Positions 37,274-50,700 of a stretch of 64,000 bases of DNA are shown in pieces (position 1 is the stretch's first letter; each line of letters opens with the position of its first letter). A program made the translations under genes and the position numbers. This DNA is from Numida meleagris. Taxonomy: Eukaryota; Chordata; Aves; Galliformes; Numididae. The stretch is from assembly GCF_002078875.1 (NCBI RefSeq), contig NC_034420.1, positions 3,905,814-3,969,813 on the forward strand. Reading direction: 5' to 3'. The notes under the pieces were generated by a model. The model was not told the origin of the DNA and did not search any database. It worked only from the letters and a program-made list of their open reading frames with translations.

Positions 37274-37406
37274 GTAACGATGAAAGCAGCTGCTTGCTTT
37301 CTCCTCCTTGTCCTTCCCAGTGTACCTGCGTGGACTCAGTGGTACGTTGCAGCAACAAAGGGCTGCGAGTAATGCCCAAAGGAATTCCCAAAGATGTGAC
37401 TGAGCT
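37274..37406 (+). CDS. SLIT3: SLIT3 exon: D4 N-terminal cap (LRRNT4)
   Basis: This 133-base exon enters in phase 1 (G+GT, Gly) and leaves in phase 2 (GAG CT before gtaagt). The peptide is [40 protein letters not shown] and VTEL. The linker Cys and the CPSQCTC...RC group form the LRRNT cap of the fourth LRR domain. RCSNKGLR and IPKDVTEL are conserved through the family. D4 mediates Slit dimerisation and heparan sulfate contact in SLIT2; the same role here is inferred. Confidence 0.97.
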
Positions 37407-40400
37407 GTAAGTTACATTTCACATAGCTCCTTTCATGAGAAGTTCATGACATTACATTGTGGGGAAGCTTTGTGGGTCCTCTGGGGCTTTTACCTTTGAC
37501 TTCAGTGACTGAGTGGCTGGTATTTTCTGTTGTGGTGCTTTCTGTATGTTTTAACTATTGTTATTTTTACGTTTATTTGTCCCTTGACTGACTGCATTGC
37601 TGTACAATGGGAACAGAGTTTATCTGTCCTTGCACTCATTAGTTCTTTGTTGGGAACAAATGCATATATTAGTATAAAATGATTCCGTAGCGCTTCTGAG
37701 CTGCCTGAGCTCACGATAGGCATTTTGAAAGGACGATGAAAATGTATTCCTGTCTTATGCAGCTGTGAGCTAATTATCCTCTAAGGAGACAGAGAGGAGG
37801 AAAAAAACTGCCAGTGATGGAAACAAACAATGAATTTTCTCCAAGCCCCATGAAATGTCTAAAATAACAGATAATTAGATTAAATTGTAAAGTAAATCCA
37901 TCCTAGTTGAGAACTATCTTTCTAGGCTTCTTTTCAACTACTCCTTACTATGAATTTATACTGGATTTTGATTTTGATTCTTTCCAAAGAAAGAAAATAC
38001 CCTGGTGGAACTGCTTGGCTTAAATAGTTGGCAGTAGAAATGCAGAGCTTTTCTCCTATAGATCCTTATTCAAATCTATCCCAGGTGAATTGTTCCTGAA
38101 GCTTGTTACAAGCTCATCAATATTTCTGTATGAATGTAGTTGCTTGAGTTAGTTGGTGTATTCACTGAATTTTGTAATGGATGAAAATCCACTTCTGCTT
38201 TACTCTGTTTAGTAATGTGGCAGCTGATGAATGAAATACACATCCTTTAACTCCCTTTGCAGTGGAAGGGGATTTGTGCTGTTTTTAGCAATGTTGCAGT
38301 CAAATATAGGGCCTTGTTGCTTAATGAGGAGAGGACTGAGAGTGTATGTGAGAACGCAAATTAACGTGGATATTTTGCAATAATTAGTACATCCATGGGA
38401 ACACCATGTTCAAAGTGGTTTGAATCCAAAGCCAAGTCCAGGCCTATGTATTACCTTATGTATTGCCATCAATGATAAAGAATCTATAAGGTTTCTTACT
38501 CTGTTCTTGCTCAGGTCTTGTTCTAGTTCAAATATGATTTGCCAAGAATAAGATAGCACAGATTTTGCTTTGATTTCCACTGCCATGCTGAGGAATTTTT
38601 GTCTTTAAATTTTGCATATTGGATTTTACTGATACTATCTGATACACTGACGACATAACTTTCACAAAAAGAGTGAAATTAATCTCACATTTTGGAAAAC
38701 TGCTACATTTCTCAAGCTATTTCTTTGGCAAATGAGGCAGTAGCTTGGAACTGAGCAGTTTGAGTTCATAGGGGCTTACATGACTGTCTTCTTCAGTAGG
38801 AGCCTCATGGCTGTGCAAGCTTCTAGTTCCGTTTTCTGCTTTCAATCCAGAAATGTGTCAGCAGAACACAGTGGGCCATGGACTGGCTGGCTCAGAATTG
38901 TTCATGTTCTGCAAATATAACCTTGAATCTGTCCCAACTGCCTCCAGATTCAATCCTGATCACTTCCTCTCAACCAACATAAATTGAGCTCCTTATATGT
39001 ATCTATGCCAAAAAAAAAACCAAAAAAGAGCTGCAGTTACCAAAGCAAAAAATTGGCAAAAACGGTGAAAAGAACAAAATTTTAAAAATGAAATAAAATC
39101 AGTCTTACTTGCCTTTCTTCTGCTTCTGGATTGAGATAAACATGCTACTCATAATCTAGAAGACAATGTATCAAGTTACTAGTGTGTAGTTTTTTCTGTT
39201 CTGTATTTGAGAACTGTCATAGTTGCTGCGGCAATCAGCATCTCCTGCAGGACCCCACCTCGTGCCTCACTTTGAAGACCACAGCTATTTGGCAGACAGA
39301 ACCCAATAACTGTCTGGACACAGGGTAAAAGTGATTAATTTTGTTCAGTCTATTTACATTCCTCACACCAAAGTGCCCTCCTTCCCAGAGGGCAGCCCCA
39401 GATCCCTTGAGCTGCGTCTTAAGGCTGGAGTACATTGTCAAAGATTGCAGAGGCTGTCTCAGCAAAGTGCGTCTGTTGGCACTAGGAACTGCACAGCACA
39501 CCAGTTACCTGCTGCAGCAAACATCACTGCTTCCACATGGCCAGGGAGAGCCGTAACAGTCTCCAGAGCAGGGATGCCTTCAGCTTTCCCACCTGTACAG
39601 CAGTCAAAGCTGCTCTGGGAGAGAAAAAACCTTCCTCCTTGTTACCTCAGCTCATGCTGCCTTTCTCATCTTCTGCCTTTCTCCACTTCTGCACTGTCAG
39701 ATCAGCAACCTGCAAGCAGTGTGGGGGGGTGCCCCTGCCTCCCCCATAGCACAAAGCCACCAAGGACAGAGGTTGTGCCAAGGAAGGGACACAGTACGAA
39801 GAGCCTCTTGTCCTTGAAGCCTGCAGCTCCCCTTGTGGGAGGCCTGAAAGGTGATGGGATTCAGGGGAGCATTTCAGTGGGACTTTATGGATGTGCCAGT
39901 CTGGCATTTATAAACTTCATTCATTTACAAGGCACATTAGCTACAGTGTTTTTATTAAACTGCAGTGTGTTTTTATACAACGTGATTAAAAAAAAGAAAA
40001 CACTGCCATGTATCCGGATAAACCAATCTGTTGTGGGCGAATATAACTTTCTCAGCAATTCTTTAACATTCTTTTAGAGGTCTTAAAATAACCTTGAAAC
40101 AGGAATTCTTTCATTGTAACAGGCATTAAATACCAGTCTGAAAAGATGTATGTAGCTCTGACACGGACAAGTAGGGGAAAGGTTAGTGAGCGCTTGCTGG
40201 GTCGCGTTTCACTGTGCCACAGCTCAGCTGAAAGCACTGGCAACGTTTGCATGGTGCTGTGGAGACTTGGGCCCAACCCTTCCAACTTTCTTCCTGATTC
40301 TCAGCTCTGAATGCGGGCATCGACAGCAAATGGGACATCCATCGTCTCCCTCCTGTTTAAAGCTGGGAGTGGCAGGAGATGTACCTGTGTTTGGTTTGCA

Positions 40401-43400
40401 CCCCATTGGGAGGAGGGACTGCCTTGGCAGGGAGTGCTTCCACATGGAATAGAGCTGGAGAGACCACTGCGTCTCCTGCCTTATAGATGGATGATGAACA
40501 AGAAATCTGTATTTCCCAGTGCTTCTTTCACAGAACCCATCATCATGGGGTTTTCAGCTTCCTAGGAATAGGGAAATAACATACTATTTCTTCCAAACTC
40601 CTTTATGAAATATATATACACATACTGCCTGCATTTTTTTCCTACTGTTTACTTGCTCTGAAGAGAAGCCTTCGTTCTTTGAACACAAGCACTTTTCTAG
40701 TCCAGAAATTCAACACATGTTTATGCAATGAGCTGGTCTGGAACTTAACCTCATTCCTGCTTTGTGTTTTAGGCTTTCTTTCCTTTTTTTTTTTTTTTTT
40801 TTTAAAGTCTGTTTGAACTAAGTTTCCCATGTTCTTTCCTTCTACATATTACTTCAGTGTGTGAGTGCTGGTCTTTTTTTCTGACAAATACACGTTCTAT
40901 TTTCTAATACAGTCTTATCTGACAAAATCCCATTCCTTTTACAGACCTACAGCAAATAATTTGCACTGAGGGGAGAAGCTGAAGGCAATCATGTGAGCAG
41001 TGTCATCTCTAGACCCAGTGTTGTCACAGCACTGTGCTATATGAGAGCAGTGACGGGGTTGTTAAGCACCATCCATACATCACTGCTTGTGATTTATATT
41101 AATACATACTAATCTTTGCACTTGCTTTGGATGTTTCTCTCTTTACAAACCTCTCTCCTGCTTGTGTTTTTTCCTCCATGTGCTTTGTTCCTTTGCTTGC
41201 GAGCCTGGTCAGTCCCTTTTTGCACCACGCTTTTCCCCAGAGGCTGACTGATGAGGAATCCATCCAGCTGCCTTTCAGCTCTTCATTGCCTGCCTCTGGG
41301 CTGCTGCCTGTTCCAGCAAAGCAAAGCTCTCCCACTTGAAGGAATGGATAGGTCTATAGAAGAATATTCTAGTTGCAGTTCAAATATAGGACTGAAATCT
41401 GCAGCCATCTGTTTAGAGAAGTTAAATAGATTGGTAGTCTCAAATGATATTTTGCATGAGTGAGGAAGTTAGAGTGCATGTCAGAAAGGTGATTTTAGCA
41501 TTAAGAGAATAAAGTTAAGTGTAACTTCAGGGCGTTCACTTTTCTCACAAATATGGTCACGTTTCTGTGTGTCAGCCGTGTGGGTTGTGGTCTGACATAT
41601 GAGTGCAGCAAAATCCAGAGTCCAATTTTCCAAACCTTTCTTAAATTTCAGATCCAGACTCGTACCTGGATCAGTGCTTGAATTGTGTGTCTTCTCAGGA
41701 AACTGAATCTGAAGCTCTTAAAATTCATGTTTTGTGGATGTACGGTATCTGCACATATTTCATCTTTCACACCAGTTCTCTTCCAGGCCACCTTTTTCAG
41801 GAAATAAAACTTGCATCAAAATTTTAGGATATTGCATATCTGCATTAAAAGGTTTCGGCTATAACTTTTAGAGCTGCATAAAATTGCCAAGTATCTTTTT
41901 TTATATATAACAGTCTATATGGAATACTCAAAGAAATTAAAGAAAAGGCTTTGTGCTGTGTCAGTTATTGCCTAAGAACTGATTTCTCTCTCCTGTTTCT
42001 CCTTGTAGCACAGATTGCTGCTGTGAGCTCGACGTTATGGCTCAGTGGTCATTTCTGTAGAAAAAATGTCCAAGTAATTCAGATGGTTACATGATGCTTT
42101 TATCATCCTTTTTTTTTTTTGGTCATCTTTTATGCATAGTTCTGAATCTTTAATACATGAAGTCAGTACTTGTGGAAGGTGCTGGATGAGCCCCTGGGGG
42201 CTGCGGGCACTGGGCTCCAGGAGCCGGTGCAGATGGGGCAGGGGCGAGCAAGGCATGGCTGTGCCCACAGCACCAGCCCTCCTGGTCATGCAGGTTTCTG
42301 CCTTTAGCACTCCTGCAAGATTTTAGGAGTCTTTCCTTACATGTGGTTGGTGTCATTCTGTAAGAACATGAGCACGTGTTTTGTGTCGTTTTTTTTTCCT
42401 GTTTTCACTCTGGTAGTTACTTGTCTACAAGTCATTATTCAGACTCCAGGATTCTCAGCAGTATTCATGGGATAAAAAGCAATTTCCAATCTGATATATT
42501 AAACTGCAGAGTTTAGAGACTCTAAGAAGCAAAGGAGGTTGTTCTGAATACTAGTCAGCATGTCTGTGTTAAGGCACTAACACCCACTCTTGACTCTGTC
42601 TCTCTGTATATTAATAGCTTGACTCTGAGTGTTAAAATTAGATATAATTTTTTCATTCATGCCAGAATTTCTTTGCACACCAGATGCCATGTACATCATC
42701 TCATGTTGGCTAAGCATTAGAAAGAATTAAAAATTACAATCTTTCCTCCTCATTATTCTGTTGTTTTGGTTTTTCTGTTGTTGTTTTTGTAACTTCCTCC
42801 ATGGTTAGATGTACACACAGAGTTTTGTAACTGGGCTCTGCCCCTATACTCTCAGGAATAATTCTGCTATTCACTAGATCCAGTTCCAACCCTCTTGCAG
42901 CTCCTGTACATCACCTTCAGCTGAGCCAGGGGCAGAGCTGCCGCTCCTGAATCTTCTCCTTGTTCTGACAGAGGCCTTGCAAGTGGGTGACAGTTCACCT
43001 GCAGCCGTTGTGTTCTTCGAATGCTGCAGCTCAGACCCTCCTCGTTCTTGGCATGTTCTTTCGTCCATAAGGCTCTAGTTATTTCAAATCCATTGCACTT
43101 AAATACTGTCAAAATGAATGCCCATTGCTTAGAAAATATTGCCTTTCTTTGTATAATGTAGTGAAAGGTTTAATGTTGGGGAATTGGTCTTCTGCATGCA
43201 TGAGAAGTGCATGGTCAGTAATTTTTCAGTATAAATTTGTGTTCAGAAATTATACCACTAGTGTAAGTACTGCAGCTGTTTGCGAGCACATTTATGTAAC
43301 CATCAAATTGTTTGCAGTACAAATCCTGTGCTATTCAAAGCAGATCTTCTGTGGGAGTTTAACTCGAGGAGCCGGCCTGTCTGTGTTAGTTGAAGGAGTG

Positions 43401-46140
43401 AAGCACTGGATTAAAATGCGCGCCATCAAGTTTTGATTTCACCAAAAAGCAGAATAGGCAAAAAACCCAAACTGGTCTACCCATCATCAGTTTGTTCAAA
43501 TTGCAGACCATTTCATATTGTGATCAACAAGAGAATATCCTGAAAATGTATTTCTGAAGATTTCAATGCATTGCAAGAGTGGAGTCTCCTCCCCTAAATG
43601 AAAATCATATATTGCCTCCAAATATATAATGCATGACCTGCTTTTGATTTCCTTTGGAAATCCTTTTGATTGTATGCATGGAATATACACTGGAGACTTA
43701 ACGTACCCTCGTACGTGGCTTTAGGATTTACAGACATTGTAGGATAAACGGGAAGGCACAGGCTCTCAGCAGCCCACTGCATCTGTAGCAGACCACAACT
43801 GGGGAAATGAGACACCATTTGCCCTTTTAAATAGTTAACACATGTGGTTAAATTGTGAGGATCTTCTGTGTAACAATTTACAGTGTGAATTTACACTACA
43901 CCAAGCCACTCCATTTTCAAAATATTTTTTATCAAATTCAGTCAAAATTAGCAAGTGACTTTACACTTGCTGATTATGAATATCCGTAGGAGGTGTGAAT
44001 GTGGCATAACTAATCCACACTGTGGTTTGGGATAACCTGCGGCAGCAGAACGGCCCTCACTCCTTTGCAAGGGTGAACTGTTTGCTGTATAATAGCAGCA
44101 CTCGATGCTTGTGATCTTTGTGGACGCTCAACAGGTTTTCATTAAGGAAGGATTTTGCTTTTGGTTAAAAATTCAAAAGCCCGTAGTCCGGCTTGTCCAG
44201 CCTAATCCTAGCGGGATCTGGGTCAGCTCCACGTGCTCCGAGGTAACTCTGCCTTTACAGGACTGTGTGCGCAGGCAAAACAGAAAACCACAGTGCTGGG
44301 GATGGGAGAAAAGTGAGCTTTCCTCTTTGCTCATTTCAGAGCGAGGATTTTGCCTTTTATCGCTAGCACGCTCCAGTATCCAACAACTTGGGAGAAATTC
44401 CGCCTGGAGTAGCTCAGCTGAAAAGAGAGCTCAGGCAGCAGAAATGATGAGAGGCCATTATATCGAAATAAAAGGGGAAAATCAAAACGTGACAGTTGCA
44501 AAATGTGTTATGTAAAAAATTCTGTTAGTGTTTACAGTTTTTAAATGATGTAAAATAAAAATAAAACTTGTGGGAAACATTTCTTGGATTTAGTTTACGT
44601 AAATATCTCTGTGTTGTTACAGTTGGTGTAGAGAGGGAACATGCAGCACAGTAATAATCTGTTATTATTGTTGTTTACTCTAGTAAATGCAGAATAAGGA
44701 GGTCTGCTGCCAAAGACAAGAAAATTGTATGTGTGGGATACAAGTTCTTGCCGTGGGTTTGGCTTACATTCTGAGCAGCACACGGAGTGTTCTGGTGTCT
44801 GTGGGCTCCATTTCCTGGCCACGCATGGTAACACTCCAAACTGTACCACATCAGTGGCAGTGGTCTGCCTAGCTCAGGAAAAATGCCCTGACCTGTTCTG
44901 AGAGGAAGTAGTGTTTCATTTTCAGTCCCCACCTGTGCAGGGAGCAGAGCCTTCCTCCCACACTGCGCTTTCTGAGAAGGCCGGTTTGTTGCCTGGGTGG
45001 ATGCGGCCTCTGGCAGGTATCTGAAGGACGGTGCCGTGGCACTGCCATGGCACGTTTCTGCTGGAGTCTCATTACTTCGGTAACTCCCAAAGATGCACTT
45101 TCATCCCCCCCCAAATAAAAAAATTAAACAAGGTTAAAGAAAAAAACTTCAGCTCTGTCTCTGCTGTTTGTAACAAAGAGGAAAAGACCTGTGCCCCATT
45201 GCTACCACGGGTCAGCTGTGGAATCTTCAGCACATGAGCTCTCTTCTGGGCTAACTTTTGGGAAGTACTGTATTTGTTCAGAGTTTTTCCTGTGATAACT
45301 GAATGTTTATATGTTGTCAGTGGAGTGAACCTGAAAAATCCAGGCACTGTTTTCCAGGAGAATGAGGACATAGGCTTATCCTTCACAGCTTCAGCCCACC
45401 TGTGCACGTTGCTGAACAGAGACACACTGAATGGTGCCTCAAGCTACTTGCACACTGTAAACACAAGCTGTTTTATTAAATATGCTTAGTTCTTGTGGGA
45501 GAGGCTTGCATTCAAAGAGAACTTCCTCTTTCATCTTCAGTTTGTACCAAGGTTTCCTCCTGCACCCATGTGCTTTGAAAAGAGAGAAGGGAGTGTATGC
45601 TGCAGGAGGAAATGGTGTAATTAATGTCGCATCAGAGCCATGGATATTTATGTTGACAATGGAATGAGTGAAACTTTTTGCAACACAGAGACCTGGCAAT
45701 GAAGCTCTTTCTGTCTGTGCAAGGGATGTACAGGCACAGGACAAAACCCTTCCCACAGGTTCAGTCAGCACTCAGTGTTCTTGAGAGTCTTGTTAAAGGT
45801 AACTCTATGTAAAGGGCACAGTCCATACAATCCTTCTTCCCTTACTTCTTCATTTGCCATCTTAGAAGGACCAAGTGAACGTTTCCCTTTGCTGTGGGCC
45901 ATGTATCTTTTATTTACTACCAAATTTTGAACAAAACCACCAGTAAACTACTGTCATGTTTTGCATAAGGGATAATTAACTTACGGAGGAAAAGTTCTTA
46001 GTTTCAAAGCAATGAATCAAAGACAATTTCCTTAGCGACTGACTTAAATTTGTATTTTCTTCATTCATGATGCAGATTGGGTGACGGGAGTCGTTGTTAA
46101 CGTGTTTATATAACTGTTAAATGTGCTTTTTTTTTTCCAG
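37407..46140 (+). other. SLIT3: SLIT3 intron
   Basis: This 8.7-kb intron has donor gtaagt and an acceptor with a long T run, ttttttttttccag. It contains a T20 run at 40784-40803 and a patch of higher GC at 39200-40480 with the longest open frame of the window (39331-40077, 248 codons), which I judge to be chance. A second GC-richer patch lies at 42170-42300. No transposon family was recognised. Confidence 0.92.
40784..40803. repeat. poly(T) tract
   Basis: Twenty consecutive T residues follow a pyrimidine-rich lead (ggctttctttcc). Nothing after it looks like a functional acceptor with an exon. Confidence 0.9.
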
Positions 46141-46209
46141 ATACCTGGAAGGAAACCACCTGACGGCTGTGCCAAAGGGACTCTCCGCCTTCAGGCACCT
46201 GACACTGAT
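46141..46209 (+). CDS. SLIT3: SLIT3 exon: D4 LRR 1
   Basis: This 69-base exon is phase 2 on both sides (CT+A in, CTG AT out before gtaaga). It encodes YLEGNHLTAVPKGLSAFRHL and TL, one LRR a residue shorter than standard. YLEGNHLTAVP is the SLIT3 form; SLIT2 has YLDGNQFTLVP. The shorter unit length is also found in mammals as I remember it, so it is not a deletion specific to this species. Confidence 0.96.
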
Positions 46210-47397
46210 GTAAGATATGTGGTTTCAATGTCAAGAAACTCTGTCTGCACTGTGTTGTAGATGGAACATGAGAAATTACTGTGTGGGGGGAAAAAAACAA
46301 AATACAAAAAACAAAAACCATCTGTAATTTGAATTGGAAAGGAATTCCACAGCAGTGACTGCTACCAGTGATTGTTCCTGAAGAGCGGAGAAAGAGCGAG
46401 GTGACTGAGGGCACCACAGACCCTTCCTCTGCAGGAGCTTCCAGCATCTGCAGCAGGACGAACCTCTCGTGAGGGCTGCTGCTGTACCACTTGGCAGATT
46501 TATCTGTGCAAAGCTGTAAAGGTCATTAGCAGAGGAGACAGCATTAATTTGTTCTAGTTGAGGTAGTATTTATAATGCAACAGTAATGAAAATTTACATA
46601 GCTGTTTTTGCTGTGAGCAGTCATACAGATAGAAACACGGCTAGAGTTCAATGAGTAAATTGTTATCCTGAAATACACCAGAGCAAAATTTCTTGGCTGA
46701 AATATTTATCAGAATTTTTTTAATCAGCTGTAGATACTCAAGTCAAATAGGCAGAACAATAACAGGCAAATATATATATACATATATATGGAGTGGAAAA
46801 CTGGAATCATCTGCTTTAAAATAATATTTTATTTGGAAACATCTCTAATTTTATTTTTCAAGGGAGAGCAACAACAAAATAAAATGTTCTATTTGAGCCT
46901 AAAAGACTATTTTGAAATGAAAAATGAAATTCCTGTTGTTTCTAGCTGAAGCAAAGCAAACTCCTTTCCCATCTTTTATTTAGTCCATTTATTCCAAAGT
47001 GACCATTCTTTTTACACAGCATTGTTCTAGTAGCTGTCAGTGTTAAGAGCGTATGGAAATTGTATGCCTGTAATAAATTGAAAAGCAAACTGGTACAGCA
47101 GATATTCACCCATGCTTGTATAATCTATTAATTTATCCTTCTCCTCTGAAAATGTTGCTTTTACTAGTTTTTTTAATGCTGTGTGGTAGAAATATGCCTT
47201 ACTGAAAAGTCCAAGGTTTTTATTGAGAAAATGTTCTGATGTGACTTGCTTTTAGAGCTTAGTCAAAGTCGGTTAGAAAATACTATATCATTTGCTAATG
47301 TTTGACTTCTCAAATGCCTCAGTCATTTTGCTGTGCACATATTAGGTAACCTTTAAGAAGACTAATTTCTAAAGCGATATTTTCTTTATTTCTTCAG
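46210..47397 (+). other. SLIT3: SLIT3 intron
   Basis: This 1.2-kb intron has donor gtaaga and acceptor tttatttcttcag. It contains a short TA microsatellite at 46771-46789 and no other pattern that I recognise. Confidence 0.94.
46771..46789. repeat. (TA)n microsatellite
   Basis: The tract reads tatatatatacatatatat, alternating TA with a single CA interruption. Confidence 0.85.
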
Positions 47398-47469
47398 TGA
47401 TTTGAGCAACAACAGCATAAGTGTATTGGCCAATTATACCTTCAGCAACATGACCCAGTTATCAACACT
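47398..47469 (+). CDS. SLIT3: SLIT3 exon: D4 LRR 2
   Basis: This 72-base exon is exactly one 24-residue LRR, phase 2 on both sides (AT+T in, ACA CT out before gtaagt). The peptide is DLSNNSISVLANYTFSNMTQ and LST. It has two N-glycosylation sequons, NYT and NMT. NSIS and NYTFSNM fit SLIT3; SLIT2 has NRIS and NQSFSNM. Confidence 0.97.
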
Positions 47470-47649
47470 GTAAGTAGCCCAAAATTTTTGAAATTTGAAT
47501 TGCTTTTCAGACACCATCTCAGATGTTAAACAGTTACTATATACCTTGTGACTCAAGCATGTGGCTTTGCATGCTTCTTCATTGTTGAAGTAACAGCGGA
47601 ATAATCAAAGAAAATACAGTGTTGTAACTGTGTTCTCTCATTCTCGCAG
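47470..47649 (+). other. SLIT3: SLIT3 short intron
   Basis: At 180 bases this is the shortest intron of the window, with donor gtaagt and acceptor gttctctcattctcgcag. It contains nothing else. Confidence 0.97.
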
Positions 47650-47721
47650 CATCTTGAGCTACAATAGACTTCGGTGCATTCCAGTCCACGCGTTCAATGG
47701 GCTCAGGTCTCTTAGAGTGCT
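47650..47721 (+). CDS. SLIT3: SLIT3 exon: D4 LRR 3
   Basis: This 72-base, one-LRR exon is phase 2 on both sides (CT+C in, GTG CT out before gtaagt). The peptide is [20 protein letters not shown] and [16 protein letters not shown] agrees with SLIT3 against PRTFDGLKSLRLL in SLIT2, one of the clearest paralogue markers in the window. Confidence 0.97.
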
Positions 47722-50700
47722 GTAAGTACTTTTTCAGTGCAGCTGAGTTGCAGCTTATTAAAATGCTGTTGATGGCAGGGAGGTTTTTAATGAGCAGATG
47801 GCTTTCACTTGATTCAGTAGTCATAAATACTTTCATGCAATTAGCTTCAGTGTACTTGTACTTAGGTGCAATATGTCCAGTGATGACTAGAGCAGGTGAG
47901 CGCTAAACCTGGAAAAGAAGCAGTTACATATTTGCAGGATGAATGCCTTTTCTCTGATAGGTCAGGGACAAGAACTATCATGGAAACAGGCCTCCAAGAG
48001 GCTGCACAGAGTCTGTCACTCCTACTTGAAAAGTGTTTGGGTATCTCACAGGAAAGGACTTTTCTCTTTGCTTGTGAGAACCGATCATGTTTTAGAGTGT
48101 AAGTTTACACTGGATGCATCAGCAAATGCAAGTGGAAGAAGTTTCACCTCATGGTGACAGAAGTGTGTCATTATGAACTGTCCACGTTGGTTTCTTTCCC
48201 TGGAGATCTTTTTCTCCTGTCTTCTTTTCTGCTGTAGCTGCTTCCAGAAGCTTTCTGTGGATTGAGCAATCTGCTTACATACTCCTCTGAAAGTTATCTT
48301 CTTTCCATAGTCTTTGAGTGTTGGCTGAGGGCCTGTTCCTTACAGAAAGCAGCCCTCCGCTGCTTTTCTTAGGCATCTGCTAGAGTAACTCCTGCTTCAG
48401 TCTTCTTTTTACTGAACTCCCCATCTGCCCATCAGAAGCTCACCCCGAGTTCACTTTGCTTGGTTCTTTGTGTGGATGTGTGACGCCATGCACAGTTATC
48501 AGGACAAGGTGGAGAAGCAACCATCCTCCCTACTGCCCAGCAAAACAAGTGGGTTGTCATTACTTGTATGGTAACCTGGAAGCAAAAAAAATAAAATAGC
48601 TCATCTGTGATGTGATTCTTTGGCATGCCAGCGGGGAAACCTTCAAACACTACATGGTCAGGACAGAGAAGTTGAATAGCATGTCCTGAGTGCTTTGAAA
48701 CTTCATATTCATGTTTTCTTTTTTTAAGTTAGGGTTCATTTACATACAGAAGCATCTGTGTATTTAAAGAGCAATGGTTGCTGTGCACTGAATCCCAAAG
48801 TGTGGAATCAAGCTGTCAACGCAGGAGGTACCACAACTGTGGAAGATATAGGGCAGTGCTATTCAGCAGAGCTCTTCTACTGTGGTGTAAGTGGTAAAAT
48901 AGATATCTAGGTTTCAGCCTCCTAACTTATGAGACAGATTTAGATTACCAGCTTTCATTGTTAAAAACAAGAAAGATACATGATTTGGATTTGTTATTTT
49001 AAGTTTGGCTTGGGACTCTGATTTCTACTGCACTACGATGGTCACATCTGAACTGTTACATGAGTCCTGACATTCAGCCATATATGAATATATTCAGTCT
49101 CATGGCCAAATAAATTATTCCAGATGGAACTGTCTTCTGGCCTGCTTCTGATATGCAGGCTAGCTTGATTAAAGCTAGTTTGGGATTCTCTACAACAAAT
49201 TAGAGTGTAGATATACCCTGTCTCGCTCTTTCCAATAGCTACAGTTTGTCTTTTTACTTTTACTCTTGCAGACCATGTATGGACAGAAACAAAGGGCATT
49301 ATTTTGAGTATCAGCTGTAATCTTTTGGCTTTCTTAAGTGATCTACTAATCAAATTGCAAATATCTTCCTTCTCCAAGGGAGAAGCCCCCCTTGTCTTGC
49401 ACAGAGCAGCATGAGTGAAATGAAGCCTGAATGGGAATCTCTGTCCGCTCATTGCATTTGGAAGCCTCCAGATTGATTTGATTTATTATGGCCCACAAAA
49501 CTCTGGTATCAGCTACAACTTTTGCCACATGTCATCTACGTTGTTATTAAAAATCGATTCTCCAGGGAGAAAATGGGCTTCCGAGTGATAGTGTGCAATC
49601 TGTTACTGTCAGTTATTTATTATCCATATTCTCAAAAGAATGTAAAAGAGAAAACATCAGCAATACAATTTTCACATTTTAATTTTTTTTTTTTATAAAA
49701 AGAATATAGATATCTCATTACCTTTGGCAGTGCTTGCCTTTGAAAGTTAACCTGACCTTCTCACACAAGCTTCAGTGTCTTCCAAATTCCTTATGTTTTC
49801 TTTACTTTTTGACTCTCTAGAGTAAGTGAAGTAAATACATATTTGAAAATCAGACTAATCACGCAGGTATGATGAAACTGATCTCTGATAGATATCAGGT
49901 TCTGTCCTCTGTCTCTTACACTTTTCAGCACAAGCCCAGTTGAGAAAGGGGCAGAGTCAAAATGTTTATGTTTAAGCCTGAATATATATCAGCGTTTTCA
50001 TAATCAGGTCTTCAATATTTGCCTGGATGATCCAGGCAAAGATGGCAGCCAGAGTGTGCTGAGGAGCAATTTCAACATCTTAAATTTTTATGATTTTTTT
50101 TTTCAAAAGGAAAAGTTTATATCAGTATGCTTTTCCACCAAGACTATTGCAATGAAAATTTTTGATTTTCTTCTCCGAAACTAGTCCTTTCAGAAGCTTA
50201 ATATTAACAGATTTTAAAAGGTGAGAGATTGAAACAAAGGAATTATAAATGTTAGAACTCTCTGGTTGTCCTGAACTGATTATTTTTATTCTTTGACAGT
50301 GTTGTAACTTACAACATTTTGTACCCCTTTAATTTGGAGGGAAAGTCCAGAAATAGAAATAGTTTATTAGATCACTAAGCAATTTTCCATGTTGTATTCA
50401 TGGAAAAATTTCTAAATGAGCTACAAAATATTCTACTAAAATGAGATGTTCCAGTTTTACTGAAAAATGATGGATTGTTTACTGGAGTTCAAGAGCTCAC
50501 ATTTATTTAGAGAAGTGCTGTAGTTCAGAGCTCACACAAACATAGTAGTATATGTGATGAGAAAACTACTGCACATACTCTTCAGACAAAACCTTGGAAC
50601 CAACTTCCATGTTGGATGTTGCACTGAGTTGACCTAATAGAAATATTAATTGTCTTCGTTGTTGTTTGGCGGTTTTTTTTGCATCATAGAATGACTGTTT

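Noticed and set aside
44105..44515. A 136-codon open frame on the + strand in the intron before the first D4 LRR exon
   Set aside because: It has no recognisable domain, no splice-flanked structure and a composition typical of chance frames; it lies wholly inside a large intron.
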